Source of the DNA: Eleginops maclovinus
Taxonomy: Eukaryota > Chordata > Actinopteri > Perciformes > Eleginopidae
Assembly: GCF_036324505.1 (NCBI RefSeq)
Contig: NC_086349.1
Location: forward strand, 20,106,247-20,170,246
DNA length: 64,000 nucleotides
Reading direction: 5' to 3'
A program made the position numbers and the translations under genes. How positions within the stretch are numbered: the stretch's first letter is position 1; the number at the start of each line of letters is the position of its first letter. Positions 12,101 through 32,260 of this stretch are shown here, in pieces. The notes under the pieces were generated by a model. It saw only the letters and a program-made list of their open reading frames with translations, ran no database searches and had not been told where the DNA came from.

Positions 12101-15100
12101 AAAGAATAGACATTTATCCAGGCTCAAGGGTCTCACTAAACAGATCTCCCTGTAGATCTACACCACAGAAACGCAGAAAAACACAGAGCAGAACAACAGA
12201 ACGGCACAGTTTCCTGATTTTCACTTTCTAAACAAATCTTTTTCATATTCTGGCAGTTGATACTATTATTGCTTGGTTTATAAAACCTCCATAAATGTTC
12301 AACACGACTAAATTATTTGATCTTCAAATGTCTTTTCTGGATGGATGTCTTTTTTACCTCGACAAACAGTCCAATTACTAAAGAGGTCATTTTTTAATGA
12401 AAGAAAAATGATAAAAAGAGCTTTCATGTGACTAACTTAAGGAATTATCTGAATATCTACAGAATGGCTTTCATTGGAACAGAGCCATTATTCCGCCTGT
12501 AAACAAATGTTGTTTGTGGGGATTTTGTTTTGCCAATTATCACACATGGAGGGGCTAAAGCAATATAAAAACACCTGTCAAAGTGATCTAGTACATCTCC
12601 ATTAACTTTAAGGCTCTCTTGATACCTTGTAGAAATGAAGGGAACAATATAAACGTTTACATGATGTATTTATGACCATCAGGTTGAATTATATCACAGT
12701 GTTTGTGGGTTTCTATTTTCATAGGTACTCAGTGTATAATCACATGGATATAATTGTAATTCATTCAGAAGGCTACCTTATAAAGACGTTTAAACTGACA
12801 TACACTATACAATACCCACCCAGAATCTCTAAGGACTCCAGAAACCTTTTCTTGTGAAACGTAAATGGCTCCTCTCTCTGGGGCGGTAAATGTCTATATT
12901 TTACGACAGCGCTGTAAAAGAAATAAACCCTGTGACAGAGACACCTACACAAAGAGCATACACACACACACACTACATACATACCAGCACACATGTACAG
13001 TACACCGTCTTAAAAGCCTCAATCGCACACATCCATTACCGACTTCTCAACAATAGCTTTTTACAGGCAAATAAAGGGTATTAGCGTAAAAGCTGTAAAA
13101 GCTGTCACACCTCCAGTTAGATGTGTCAGACAGTCAAACGCTAAGGGGAAAAAAACATGTTCAATACAAGAGGGGGGGATCAATAAATGTAAGAGAGAAA
13201 GTGAAGATGGAGGGAGATCAGCCACAAACTGCTGTCCTCACTGGGATGCAAGCAGGCTAATTGCTCAGAGACCAACATGAGGCACTGAGATGCTCTGATC
13301 GATTGTTAGAAGTTTTGTTGATATACTGTATGTGTGTTGGGGTTGGTGCATATGGCCTACAGGGAGGTTCAACCATACGGTCTATGGGTTCAACTGACCA
13401 GCAGATATTTATAGTGGAGGCAATATAACAATCCTTAGCAACAATAGGGAATGTAAAATGTACTAGAATATGTGACTCAGGTAGGCTGTTATTTTAAGGA
13501 TATTTTATGTTATTTAAGCGCATGAAAAATTACCTCATAAGTGAAAGCAAGTTAGTTACAATGAGACAACGCCACAGCTTTACATCTAAAAGAGGTAGAG
13601 GAGATGGTATGGTAAAGCAAAAAATATGAAGGCTTTTTCATGATGGTTTATGATTGACCTATTAAGAAGCCTAACACAAACTAGTTGCATTACAATGCCA
13701 ACATATCTCCTATACATCACAACACATTACAATGTTTATTTACAACTTAATTGACCCTGTGCACACAAAGTACCCAAGACAAAGCTGAGAAAATTCAACA
13801 AAATATTAGACAACAAACAAAAAGAGCTAAATCACGGCAGGTGCAACAAGGAAAATAATCCACATGTATACATTAAGCTACTCTTCTAGAATCAGCAGAT
13901 TTATAAACAATATGAACCCAACAGAGGATGCTGCAACAAACACACACAGGAAAAAAGAAACGAGCTGCACAGATTTTGTACAAAGTGAAGTACACACAAC
14001 AACAACACACAACAACCTTGTCCTCTGTACAATCGTGTACAACCATCACATTGTGTTTTTGTACTAACCTTTTTGAAGAGCTCTGTGTGACTGTGAGTGC
14101 TGAGTACCTTAGGCCTTCTTAGACTTAATTTGCTGTGCACGTGCAGGGGACATCCATCCCTCAAAGTGTTCAAACCTGTTGAGCAGAGTGAGCGTCTGCA
14201 GTCACATCAGGGGTTATTGTCCAAAACAGCAGAAAACCCTCATGGTGAACGTCCACCATGAGGGTTTTAGCATTTAGCATGTTAGCTTCCCTGCACCTGT
14301 TGGTGACGTATTGTCATAGGTGTGTATTTGAAATAATGGGACGTATGTGTGATCCACGCTGCAACGCAGTAGGTTGCGATGAAGCACCTTAACGACGCTT
14401 TCCAAAACCCGAACATAAAGAAGAAGACAAGAGTTTGACTTTCGACTGGTTATGGTAATCTATATTTAAAAATGTTGGGAAAAACTTTGGGATTTTTTTA
14501 AGTGGAGGCTACCGAGAATTCAACAGCGAAACATCAGTTCGTCACGGTCAGGCTTGGTTTTTGTCTTGAAGGCAGCATGGTTTACTCACCGGGTTTTCTA
14601 TTAAACGATAAGTGCGATAGAGCTTCTACTTTAAGTATATTTTAATGTTTGTTATACTGTATACCGAGCTTACTACGGACCATGGAAAGAGGGAGGTGGA
14701 GTCTAAAGTTCGTGGAAAAAAGACAGCTTTGCGAAAGAATGTCCCTTCCTGGGCTCCATAGCTTTCAAACGCATATTGTAAAATAAAGTAGGCAAAGTTT
14801 TCCTATATAAAGTGTCCTATATGTTGGCTAATGGTAGCTTGTAGAGTATGCATGCAATTGAAATACTCAAGTACTATTGCAGAGCCGACTTGAGTTATTT
14901 TACTTTCTTTGTAACCTGTGGATATCCTACTTACTCTAGATACCGATTATTAATGAGAAAACTAGGCTATGTAGTGATTATGTAGATGATTATATCAGTT
15001 TAATTGATTACATGTCAATGGAAAGCAGAAAATGTGAGCTGTCAGTGTCATTTGTTAACCACCCACAGTAGACAATAAGCATCATTTACACTGCCACAAT

Positions 15101-17569
15101 GAGAAATGAGTATTGGCTGTAAAAGATTCCTCTTGTCATCCTGAGCCACCTAATTCCATTTCACACACAGATCAGTTGTATCAGTGGCAGCTCGTCCTCA
15201 TTTAAAACCATTAATGACTCTCCTGCTGAATGGATGTGATTATGTTGTCCTCTTTTTGTGTGTATGTGTGTCAGTGTCCAATTTATTTGCTCACACATCA
15301 GTTTGGAGTAAGTGTTTAATTATTGTGCTGTTTGAGCGGTGCTAAGGCATGCTCTGTCAACATTTGTACTGAAATGAATGATGAAAGATTTTGCCTATAA
15401 AATTTCATATTGATATTGGCCTCTTTTTTGCTATCTGTTCACAGAGATCCTAATTGTTATTCATCATCGTTTACCTAAGATCAGTGGAGGCAGTAGTGAA
15501 GTGGATGGGGAGGTGGAGGATGATGGCAAACAAACTACAGCTGGGCAAACATGAGAAGCACACTGTGCAGCCATGCAGTGTGTCACTGCCTCTCAGTGGT
15601 GACTATGGATGCTGCATGACGTATGCTTCTTCCTTCAACCCTCATCTCTTTTGTTAGTCATCTGACTCATATGCACTTTTAAGACAATTCAAAATAAGTT
15701 TACATCAGCAGAGCAAAAACATAGCATTTGGCTGAGACCTGATGCTTTTATTTATGAGACTACTAAAAATGATGCGCAAAAACAAATTGGTTCTTCGCTG
15801 AGTCACATGCCCTTGAGACATACAGTATGTCAAGTGACTCACTCTTTTCTAAGTTTAGAAGGAAACTTTAAGGCCAACTTTCATGTATTATTAATCGCAT
15901 GTGAAAAGCATATCAGCCCCAGGTTTAAAAAAAAACGTTGAATCTATTTTATTGATCAAAATAAAGTCAGCCGATTTTTCCTATCACCCACTACTTGGGT
16001 CAGAATCTTGAATGTTTGCCTTTTTGATAAATAAATGCTTTGGGATGTACATATGCAGCACACATTTCTGATCACCAGTGTCACGTCTTATAATAAAGAA
16101 GATGCTATATGTTGATATACAGTATATGTGAGGGTATAGCTGTCACAGTGACAGAGACATCAACTGCATGGAAAATGTTAACTATTAATCCACTATTACA
16201 GGGAAGAAATGTTGAATACCAAGGGACATTAGAGGAATAACAGGAGGCTTAATGTTATCTCCCAACAGACTACATTTTTATATTTCAAATTAATTTGAAG
16301 TAGTCCTCAGAAGAGTATAATTATCTCTCCACGGAGTACTAGCACCAGCTCCCATTCTGGCGAGTCTCTTTTTGGTTAGCCCTTTCAAGATCATTCATTT
16401 TATGTAGCACTTTACTTTGATCCGTGTCCCACATGGAATCCTCTCGCAAATCCTAAAATTGCTTGGGTGAAAATAAAATGGCTACATAAAATGAAGGGAT
16501 TATTCTGTCACCAGGGAGAATTTTAGTGGGGTTTCAATAATGTATCAGGAGAGAAAGATCACCTCTTTCTGTTTCAGTGCAGTTCATCCAACATGAGCTC
16601 TACCTTTTGGGATACAATGCAAAATCCTGCGATAATAATGAACAATAGAATTGAATGAACAGCAGCATAATACTCTGCTTTAATTGAAACTCATTATTTT
16701 TTAAACAAACCCCTTATGCAAGGACATCCAAATGAGACTGACATGGAAGTGACCATTCACATCACACCATGCTTTAAGCCTCTGTGGTATCAAAGTTTGA
16801 GCATCTTTGCTGTAATCTATCAATGTGAACTAATTGTGTCTTGGTTTTGTGCCCACATTTTTTTTTACCACTTAGGCAGTTGGTAAGATCTCCGGTTCCC
16901 AGAAAATTTATATTTCAATCGATTAATTCAGTATGAACATATAGCTGAATTAGTATTAAAATGATAGCTACAAATGTTGATTTGACAGATATTGATTATT
17001 TGATGAAATTATGGAAACAAGGCCAGCCAAATGTTCTGTGAATAATGTAAGCATCAAGTGCAGCAGTGTAGAGGAATAATCTAAAACCAGAGTAACATCT
17101 GTATTTATCCTTAATGCTGTCTTTGACACATGGTGCCTGACCGTTAGAAGGATGAGGGACCTCGGCCAATGAGAGTCTTTCTGCTGCTGCTGAGCGTGAG
17201 CATGCATAAGGCAATTCCCTCCTTAGTTGTGAGAATTTGCACCGTTAACGGTTAAAAAAAAACATTCAAATATATATATGCTCAACATGCATACATGCAC
17301 AATGAAGTAATTAACAGACAAAAGCTTTAAAAAATGGTATTATAGGAGCACTCCAGTTGCTCACCTAGAGGAGTGCACACAAGGCCATATCGCTATGTTA
17401 CATTTCAACCCTTTGCCCCTCTCTTGCCCCTGCACATACCAACTTTCTATTTTTAGTTTTCCCTAAGACCATCAAAAATGATTAACATCTGTTGTGCAAT
17501 TTCTGTTAAAGAAATTCCTACTCTGTTTCTTCCAGAGGTATCTTTCAGCTATTGTTTCCTGGTTGGGTT
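9109..17569. other. intergenic region without a recognisable gene
   Basis: No supported gene. Overlapping open frames on both strands at about 11,410-11,980 have no family resemblance. That stretch (especially 11,690-11,950) is markedly more GC-rich than its surroundings and repeat-poor, so it is more likely a conserved non-coding element than a gene. A short CA run lies near 12,959-12,974, and a perfect 15-bp inverted repeat at 14,233-14,268 is listed separately. The stretch from about 14,280 to 14,830 has a different base composition and may be an old unrecognised repeat. Confidence 0.5.
14233..14268. repeat. perfect 15-bp inverted repeat with 6-base loop
   Basis: The arm AAAACCCTCATGGTG (14,233-14,247) is followed by the loop AACGTC and then its exact reverse complement (14,254-14,268). 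The pairing does not extend outside the 15 bp, so the stem is too short for a typical microRNA precursor. It could be a small DNA hairpin, a recent palindromic duplication or the core of a MITE. Confidence 0.8.
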
Positions 17570-17642
17570 TTTGTCTGAATTGTAGGTCTAGTGATAGAGG
17601 GTGTCATGACGCTTTATAAATATAATTGACTTGACTTGACTT
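17570..17642 (+). mobile_element. 3' tail of a LINE-type retroelement fragment
   Basis: The sequence CGCTTTATAAATATAATTG is followed by repeats of the pentamer TGACT. Fish L2/Rex-like non-LTR elements and the SINEs that share their tails commonly end in a CTATATAAAT-like motif followed by short tandem repeats. Only the extreme 3' end is recognisable; no reverse-transcriptase coding sequence is visible upstream. Confidence 0.4.
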
Positions 17643-20299
17643 TAATTCTGCTTTTTCATGATCATTATGTGTGAAGAAGTTTGGTAATGACTTGAGATCA
17701 ACGGGTCACTGACACCATGAGGTTGCAGATTTAGACTTTAATGGACCTCTAATTCGTTTTCACAGAGGGTGGAAGGCAAAAACACAATTTCCATTAATAT
17801 ATAAAAGTACTGTTCATCAAATCATAGTTGTACAGATGAACCCATGGATGAATAATAGTCAGCTTACCGGTTCAGCATGGACATATACTTCCCTCTAGTG
17901 GCGTAATGTTTTACATCAGTCTTATTTTCTCACGTTTCCCTAAAGAGTACTCTCACCTGTAGAGGGCCCCCTTTCCAAAGTTATTGTACCTTAATTCTAC
18001 TTTTCCTCTGTGATGCGATCACACAAAATGATGCTGACCTAGTATATAAGAAACACATGTAAAACCCGACTTGTTGCACACAATTAAGAGCATGTGATGT
18101 GACAATGTAAGGAAGAGAGGAAACATTTCAGTCCGCAAGCAGTCACAGCAGATGGCAATTCATAACTAATCACCATTTCAGATTCTATTGCCCAATCAGT
18201 TTTACATTTATATGTAAAGTAGCTTACTATTTCAGCAGATCAACAGATGGCTGGAAACGTATGCTAAGGGACACTTATGTAAAGACTTTATGATTTCTGT
18301 TTCTCAATTCAACCAAAAAACAGATTTTGAAATAGGAAATAGGAGGCAATGTGCGGACGCAAAAAGACAAATGTGATTTCATCTTGTGACTGTAGAGAAG
18401 TTGTCATATATAATGGCTTGAAATAGGGTTTGCTACACTTGAGAATGGAGGTGTTTTCTTTTCTTTTGTTCCTATGGACATTGTATTATTTAGTTTTAGG
18501 TCAAACAGAGGTTCCTCTATAGCCCACATCCCAGAGTGAAATCTTTTTCCAAAAGTGCTGATCATGTGCTGATCCTTTTACTGCAATAAGTAGTAGCAAT
18601 ACTTCAGTGATGATACACTCTAATCAGGAAAATCCCTACATCGAAAATGTTACGAAAGAAAAAATATTATTAGCGAAATGCACTGAAAGAATGTGTAAGA
18701 ACACAGTGTTACAATGTTTTTAATAAATATTTCTGATGCATTTATGTTTAAAGAGCATTTTACTGTTGTTGATTGATCAAAATCAAGATAAGTTCACCAC
18801 CTTTATATCCTGCTGAGTAGTGTTATCTAACAACCAACATATGTTATGAGAAAAATATTAGTTTTGTTTATCTGAATCTGTAAAGTAGGAAGTGACAACG
18901 TTGTTCCGATAAATGCAGTCATTGTCATAAAGTACAATATTTACCTCTGAATTATAGTTATATCAGTACAAAAGGAACAGGCCTGTAATGGAAACATCTA
19001 AGTAAAGTTCAGGTAATCAAACACAATATTTGAGCAAATGGACTTTGTGACATTCCACCACTGGTGCTTGTGCAGTAAGTGTTGATTTGGTGAGTAGCAG
19101 ATAAAAAAAATGTCAAAGGTCAAACGTTAACTAAATTCGGTTTGAATGGGTTACATATAAACATCGTTTCTCAACAACTGTATTTAATTGTGAAGCATGT
19201 CTTAACTACACATAATAATTTGGTTATGAAAATAAAAATGTTTGGCCATTTCAAATTCACAACTGGAATTGGAGGATGCAAGTTTATTATCTACTGTAAA
19301 TCCGTGACTGTATATCCTACCATAATATCACCAAGAGCAGTATAACTGGCATTATTTTTGTCATCAGTCTTATTTTTTCACTAAATATATCCATTTGATG
19401 AAAACACAAATGAAACGAAGACGGAGCAAAAAATATGCTGTTAAATCCTAAGGCCTGATTTGATTCAAATAAAACCACACACATGTAATGGTACTTTCTT
19501 TCTGTTTATTAAAACAATACTGTAAGAGAGTCACATCAAATCTGACTACAAACTAAGTACATGGGAACACCTCCCTCGCAGGAAAGTGACCATTTTTGGA
19601 AGTTTACTTGCAATTTGCTACATATGGGTAGTGTGCTACATCCATCTTAAGAATCAGTCATTTAAAATCATAATCTCTTTATATTAGAGTGCATTAAAGC
19701 TGAATAATGCACGTTAAAGTTATTCTGCCCCCCTTCAATAATAAGTAATAAACCATTTATAAATTCACTGAGCTAAGTAGCCACATATCTCATGTGCTTG
19801 GTGAAAGGTATTTAAGGCTTTTTTGATATAAAAGTAAAATGACATCTTTTAGCTATGGCATGTAGTGATTTTGTCTGATGCAGAAGCACAGTCTACTGAG
19901 GATATTTTACATACCTTAACTGAACAGTTAATACAGTCATTAATAAACACTATATCCAAAATACTTTTGTTAAAACTGTAGAATAAAAGCCCATCTGTTT
20001 ACATCTGTACATCGCACTCATGCATTCACATTGTGTGCTTTGCATTCTCTTTAGCATGCACTTTACTTCTCCTAGCATGCTAGGAACACAGCAGAATCAC
20101 GAACATAAATAATCTGATGGTGAAAGGAGATAAGAAATGTAATCTTTGCCTAACAAAAGAAATATCTTCAATAGCAGACAACTTATTCGTTTGACAGAAT
20201 CAGTGTCTTCTGACATGCAACAAAGTGTAACACAAAATGCAGGGTCTTTGAAAATACTGTATACAGTCTGTGCAAACACTCTGTCTCACTGTGGTGCTT
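17643..20299. other. intergenic region and kcnk15 3' untranslated region
   Basis: The right part (about 19,490-20,299) is the likely 3' untranslated region of kcnk15, which reads leftward and has a polyadenylation signal at 19,505-19,510. The remainder is AT-rich with no supported gene or clear repeat. Confidence 0.5.
19505..19510 (-). promoter_or_regulatory. candidate polyadenylation signal for kcnk15
   Basis: AATAAA on the minus strand, about 790 nt past the kcnk15 stop codon, is followed some 20 nt later by a GT-rich stretch (ATGTGTGTGG), the expected downstream element. It has not been compared with transcripts. Confidence 0.5.
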
Positions 20300-26653
<6,354 letters not shown>

Positions 26654-29600
26654 ATGGAGGACGACTGTGTTTGCGAGTACGACTCGACCTGGGACACAGA
26701 GAGTGATGGAGACGACCCGGCCGGAGAGAGCCAGACCCGACGGTCCTGCCAAGACAAAAACAAATCCGCCTGGAATTTAGTAGGTGTTTTAAATATGACT
26801 CGCTTAAGCCACAGTGGACTTAAATCATATGTTACAATGTTGTATGTTTACTTGTAACTCATTGCTTTGCACCTGGCCAGTCGTTTGCCAGTGTTACCAC
26901 GGCTGGAAAGCTAATGATAGCCTCTGCAGCAGGATGCTAACTAGCCTAGCTATCCTCTGAGGTTAGCTTACTCTGAGGGGTTACAAGTCGCTGGTGTTAC
27001 GTTTAAATATGCTGTCCTACTTGTTGTGGTTCCTGTGAATCGTGTAATTTGTAACCACATTTATTATAAATTAGATACGTGTTAAGCCCTACTGCGGAAA
27101 TAGGAAATGGATTAGCTTGGCCTTATATGTCAACTTGTACTGTACGTAATAACGTTATACATGTTTATACTGTCATTAGAAACATTACGTGTCGTGTTAT
27201 TAGGAATAATGAATCAGAGAAGGTTGAATCATGTGAATTATAACAATTTATATGTTATACAGTGCAACGCTGTGCCTGTCAATTTCACTTTCGCTTTTAT
27301 GTATAGTGGCATCACACGCCCAGGAACATGAGAGCAGCAAAGGACATGCAGAACTACAGGAGGGGATATCCGGTAAGTACCCGCACAGATACCTGAACCA
27401 AAAACAGAGGTGGAAGAAGTACTCAGATCTTGTACTTAAATAAAGTACTTGAGTAAATCTACTTAGTTACTTCACACCACTGCAAATAAACATCTTGTGC
27501 ACCTCAATTAAGATCTCAAAGTGTGTGTTTTTCTATTTTGACAGAATCTTACAGATGACGAGTGCTCAGAAGACAAAATGAACAATTTGCAGTTTTATCT
27601 GAATAAATTTCCCTCTGCACCTGATGGTAATATATATTTGATTTTTCTTACAAAACATGTTCAGTCTTTTGAAAAGTTTGTGTGCAGTGACAAGATGCTT
27701 TTTAAAAATGTTTCCACAGATGTCTACATTGAATCATTTCATAAAGAGTGGAAAAATGACTACAAGAGACTGGAGAGAGTTCACTCGTACATTCAGTGGT
27801 ATGTATTGTTCACGCCTTGTGATGCATGCTTGGGCTGGTTTCAGTCTTGGGTTACGGTCCTTATGTCATCTGATGGTGATGACCTTTGGGAACCTGTCAC
27901 ACAAGACGATAATAAGGAAACAAAGTAAAACAAAGGGTCGTCCTGAATAGCAAAATGTATAAAGTCAGTAGCTTAGTTTAAATCTATTTTGGTAAACCAT
28001 TCATGCATTGTTAAGTATCTTAATTGACTATTTATTCTTAATGAAATGATCAAGGTTTAAGTCTTTTGTCACAGATTTGACAAGAAAAACAATTATCTAG
28101 CAGACATTAAATTCCAGTGGTAACAAGATTAAGCTCATGTTGCTTTCTGATCTAAGTCTGTTCTTTAGGTTTTGTCTAATCAGAAGGCTTTGGAGCTGGA
28201 TCTGGTGTTTTTCATGGTCTTGCCTGAATAAGAGTATATTTTTAATTTGTATGCATTGTTTCTCCCAGGCTGTTTCCACTGCGTGAGCCGGGGGTTAATT
28301 ACATGGCTTCAGAACTTACCAAGAAGGAAATTGAAGTAAGTGTATCATCGAAAACAACAAGTCTTTAAATGAACACTCTACCGAACACTTAATTGTGCAT
28401 TTTCTTTATCAGCAGTGATGTATTATGTAGGAATTGCTTCAAACTGCATTTTAAATCCCCCAAAAAACGGCTGCAAAAGTTTGTTTAATATCATGTCAGT
28501 CATAGGTTGAGTGTTTATTTCCATCTTAAACAAACAGGAAAAGCATTGGCGTCATGTCATCCTTCCTCCAAATCCTCATTTCCCGTCACCTCCCTACTGT
28601 ACATTATTCAAATTATAACATGCCTCGAATTCTACTTAAGCGTTCGGCTCTTACTGTTGAATATCAGGTGTGTGTTTTTACAATGTTGCATGCAATCAAA
28701 AAAGTTGTCCTACATGTAGTTTGTTATATTTTGCAATTATTGTGTATGTTCATTAGGCCTTCAAGAAGAATGAGGATGCCAAAAAGAGACTAGTCGAGTC
28801 CTATGAACTCATGTTGGGCTTCTATGGAATGCGCTTGGTCAACAAAGAGACGGGTGAAGTCAAACGAGCAGATAATTGGAAGGAGCGATTTGGAAACCTT
28901 GAACGGTAAATATTTAAAATAATTATCTTAAATAAAGTTGTGGATATACATTTCTTTTCTGAATTTTTGCTCCAACTGTATGCTCTCTCGCAGGAATATG
29001 CACAACAACCTGCGCATCACTCGCATCCTGAAGAGCCTCGGAGAGCTGGGCTTTGAGCACTACCAGGCCCCACTCGTGCGCTTCTTTCTAGAAGAGACAT
29101 TAGTCAAGAAGACCCTCAGCAGTGTGAAGCGCAGCGTGCTCGACTACTTCCTGTTTGCTGTCCTGGACAAGCAGAAACGTCAGGATCTTCTGCGCTTTGC
29201 CTACCTTCACTTTGAACCAAAGGATAAGTTTGTGTGGTGTCCCAAAAAAATCCAGAAACAACTCAGGAAGGCAGAGAAAAGATCTGACGGTGTAGGGAAT
29301 GGAGATGGAAAGGATGAGTCCACATTACGAAGTAAAAGCAAAGATGGAGAAGCAGTTGTGCAACAAAAAGAGGATGAACTTGATAACAAGGCTCAGAATG
29401 AAACTGATAAAACGGCAAGTAAAGACAAGAGCAAACTGTCGGAGGCGTCCCCTGAGAAAACAAAACCAGAAGCAGAGAATGTCGGAAATGGGAACACAGA
29501 GTCTAATGATGAAATTGTGGAGAATGGAAATGACTCCACAGATGATGTTGACGAAATGGATCAGTCGCCCAGTCCTGACTCTGCGACGGCAAAGGCAGAG

Positions 29601-30083
29601 CCCTGTGCAGACAGCAAGGAAACATTAGCCAACAACTCAAAGGACCCCATCCCGGAACCAGATGTCATTATGCAAACAGATGAGGATGCAGACACGAAAA
29701 AACCACCGAAGAAGAAGAGAGAAGATGACAAGGTGCTGCCAAGCAACGGCCCTGCTGGGGACTCTGCCAGCGAGCAGACGGAGGAGAAAGCTGGTGCTAA
29801 TAAAGCCACCGGTCAAACGAGCACCTCAGCCCAAGCCCCCGCTAAGACCGCAAAACATTCACCCTCTCTCTCCTCTGGGATAGAGGAAAAAATCCCAAGG
29901 ACTGATTTTAATCAAGTGCCAGATAAGAAGGAAAAGGAAGAAACGTCAAATGTGTTGGCGACAAATGGGTCAGAGACGAGCGCCGACAAAGGTGCGGCTG
30001 AGCAGACAAACGGGAAGAAGACGGAGGATATAGAAATGGATTCAATCCCGCTGTGTTCAGATCAAAATATGGGGAGTTCATGA
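26654..30083 (+). CDS. ogfr: opioid growth factor receptor (OGFR)
   Basis: Receptor for the pentapeptide met-enkephalin (opioid growth factor), found at the nuclear envelope and in the nucleus of vertebrate cells, where it restrains proliferation; unrelated to classical opioid GPCRs. Seven coding exons: 26,654-26,779; 27,307-27,372; 27,545-27,626; 27,720-27,798; 28,269-28,335; 28,757-28,905; 28,994-30,083. Frames join cleanly to give 552 aa. The conserved OGFr N-terminal region spans about residues 76-275 and includes HSYIQWLFPLREPGVN, LTKKEIEAFKK and HNNLRITRILKSLGELGFEH. The N-terminus has the family's acidic DSTW motif. The C-terminal 270 residues are Lys/Glu/Ser-rich and low-complexity, with a basic cluster KKPPKKKRED that may be a nuclear signal; the 20-residue tandem repeats of human OGFR are absent. 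OGFRL1 was considered but matches less well. Intron 2 carries a MITE. The donor of exon 1 (TTA|GTAGGT) is the least certain junction. Confidence 0.93.
27405..27482. mobile_element. short hAT-like MITE in ogfr intron 2
   Basis: The element starts CAGAGGTGG and ends CACCACTG, with internal AAGTACTCAGAT and TACTTGAGTAAAT motifs shared with the copies at 53,072 and 47,190. These are typical ends of an abundant fish hAT-type MITE. The flanking eight bases are similar but not identical, so a target duplication is only suggested. Confidence 0.65.
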
Positions 30084-31395
30084 AATGGGTAATCTGAGGA
30101 AATGTATTAATTTGATCTTGAAATTAAATGTAATATAGGGACAGAGTGTTACGTTAAAAAAAAAAAAAATCCTAGGCCTTATTTCTACTATATTTGATGT
30201 TTAGATATTGATTCTTTTCACTTTGAAGGAGTATACGAATTTGTTAAATGTGGGACTGGATGTGACTCCAGGTGGCCATCAGACAATATTAAAGAAGAAG
30301 GCTGGTGATATTCTATTATTTTGTTATTGCCAACAAATCGCATGGAAAGGTCAAAACCAACGGGGGACTCAAAGTACCATAGACTGTAAACGTGTTAGCA
30401 TTGTTAGCTTGCTAGCAAATACTTCAAAAATAGACTGTTTTCTTTCTTTGTAAGGGCTGATTAATTGGATGACAAGTGACGTATTTATATAATATAACAC
30501 AAACAGGACTAGATTGTGTTTTGTTGAGGATTATTTCAGTTTTGGGAGTATTTACTTGCTCTAAATACTCACAAAACAGAACAGTGCGATGTGAGGTTGA
30601 CTGAAAATGAGCAGTGCAACCGTTTATGGCCAATAGAATAATGTGTAACAGTGGAGTAAGCTACTGTATATGGCGCTTCAGATACACATTCAAAACCTTC
30701 ATTTTGTCTTTCCATGGGATTTGTTGACAATAAGAAAAACATTGATTAATATGGTAATGACTAATGCTGATATTTAATATCTCTAGAGAAAACAAAGCAC
30801 TATTATTAATGTATATCAATTAAACGATGGTTTCAGCCTTTTAACACCTCATATTATCACAATATAATTTTGTTTTTGCACTTAAAAATGATTATTGGAA
30901 ATTGGAAAAAGCTTTTTTTCTCTTTGGGCTGTTTTTGTGTGAGTAAAAATAATCTGTACTGGTTTGTGTTTCTGCTGGATGCCGCTGATCAAATAGATTT
31001 AAGAAAGAATGTCTCTAAAGTTATATTTCATTGATGTTGCACCGTCTGTATGTTTTCATGCAGATTTGGGAAGTAAACTTTTCTTTTTTTTAACAATTGA
31101 GAGCATTGCCAAAAATGTGATAAGACTGGTTGATTGTATATTTTTTCGGCAAACTGATAAAGCTATAATTTAACGTCCACTGTGTGTTAATCTGACATGA
31201 GTGAAGTCCATGAAAATTAACAAGCCAGGGTGAGTATATGGATGCATCTTTTTATATCTGCACTTAATTTTCACTATTAGTTATTGAACTTATGATATTT
31301 ACATATTGAAATGGTAATACCTTTACAAAAATGCTGAATTGTTTATATAATGACTTTTTTTCGCCCAACTAAATACCTGGCTGTTAACAAAGCAG

Positions 31396-31401
31396 AATAA
31401 A
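31396..31401 (+). promoter_or_regulatory. candidate polyadenylation signal for ogfr
   Basis: This is the first AATAAA after the ogfr stop codon (about 1.3 kb downstream). It is followed by a T-run and then the GT-rich CCCTGTGTGTACC, as expected of a cleavage site. Another AATAAA lies at 31,696-31,701. Confidence 0.5.
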
Positions 31402-31909
31402 GTTATACTATTTTTTGAAGCTTTTATGAAGTGTCCCTGTGTGTACCCAAGGCATGAATCTCATAATGTATTAGATAGCAGTTATCAGGATATATAATCT
31501 TATGCTCCTGAGTCTCTTTCTTGATTTTCCAGTGCAGAAGCAGCCCTCAGTTAAGCCATAAATATCAGTTTCTTACCAGCAAACAGACCAAGCATCAGTG
31601 AAGTTATGTGACTCACAAAAGAGGGAAGATGTTTGGAGGCAGATCAGTTTGTTCAGACCAGTGTGGAGTCGAGGGTGTGAGTAAGGACAGTAGAAAATAA
31701 ATACTGTTGCTGTTTGACGCACTGTTCATTCCTATCTATAGGTCTACCCATTTTCTGTACCGTAGACCATAAATAAACATTTCATTCGTTTTACTGATTT
31801 ATTTTAAAATTAGATTGAGAATACTGAGATTAAACTTCTGATAATGAAAGATATTCCTCTTCATGTAGATCATTGTTAGACGCGACATTTGTATTATATG
31901 CCTCTAAAG

Positions 31910-32260
31910 CTGGTGTGTCCAAACCACGGCCCGGGGGCCAAATGCGGCCCGCAGGCCAGTTTGAATCGGCCCTCTGCAAATTCTAAAAGTCATGGAATAT
32001 GGCCCACACATTCAACTTTCGCTTGTCTTTTATTGTACTTCTCAAGTTCAAATATATTAATGAGCCTAAAGACAGACGGGATGTAGGCTGTTTTTTTCTG
32101 AAAGCTTTTTCAAGTATCGCGCATTATTCACCTACATTTGATTTGTTTTGCTAACTTATAACTTAACTTTTGAGACAATATTCACCTCTATAAGTGGCCC
32201 AGCTCTCCGTATATTTTTCTGTATGTGGCCCTCGGTGAAAAAAGTTTGGACACCCAGCTG
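31910..32260. mobile_element. non-autonomous hAT-type element with 8-bp target duplication
   Basis: The ends are inverted repeats: left CTGGTGTGTCCAAAC, right GTTTGGACACCCAGCTG. The element is flanked by an exact direct repeat CTCTAAAG at 31,902-31,909 and 32,261-32,268. An 8-bp target duplication is characteristic of the hAT superfamily. The inside contains CGGCCCGGGGGCC and other GGCCC blocks and no open frame of note. It lies between ogfr and col9a3. One or two bases at the left tip appear lost relative to the right. Confidence 0.8.

Noticed and set aside
26654..30083. receptor gene assigned as ogfrl1
   Set aside because: LTKKEIEAFKK, HNNLRITRILK and HYQAPLVRFFLEETL match OGFR rather than the OGFRL1 versions, and the neighbour is col9a3 as for human OGFR.
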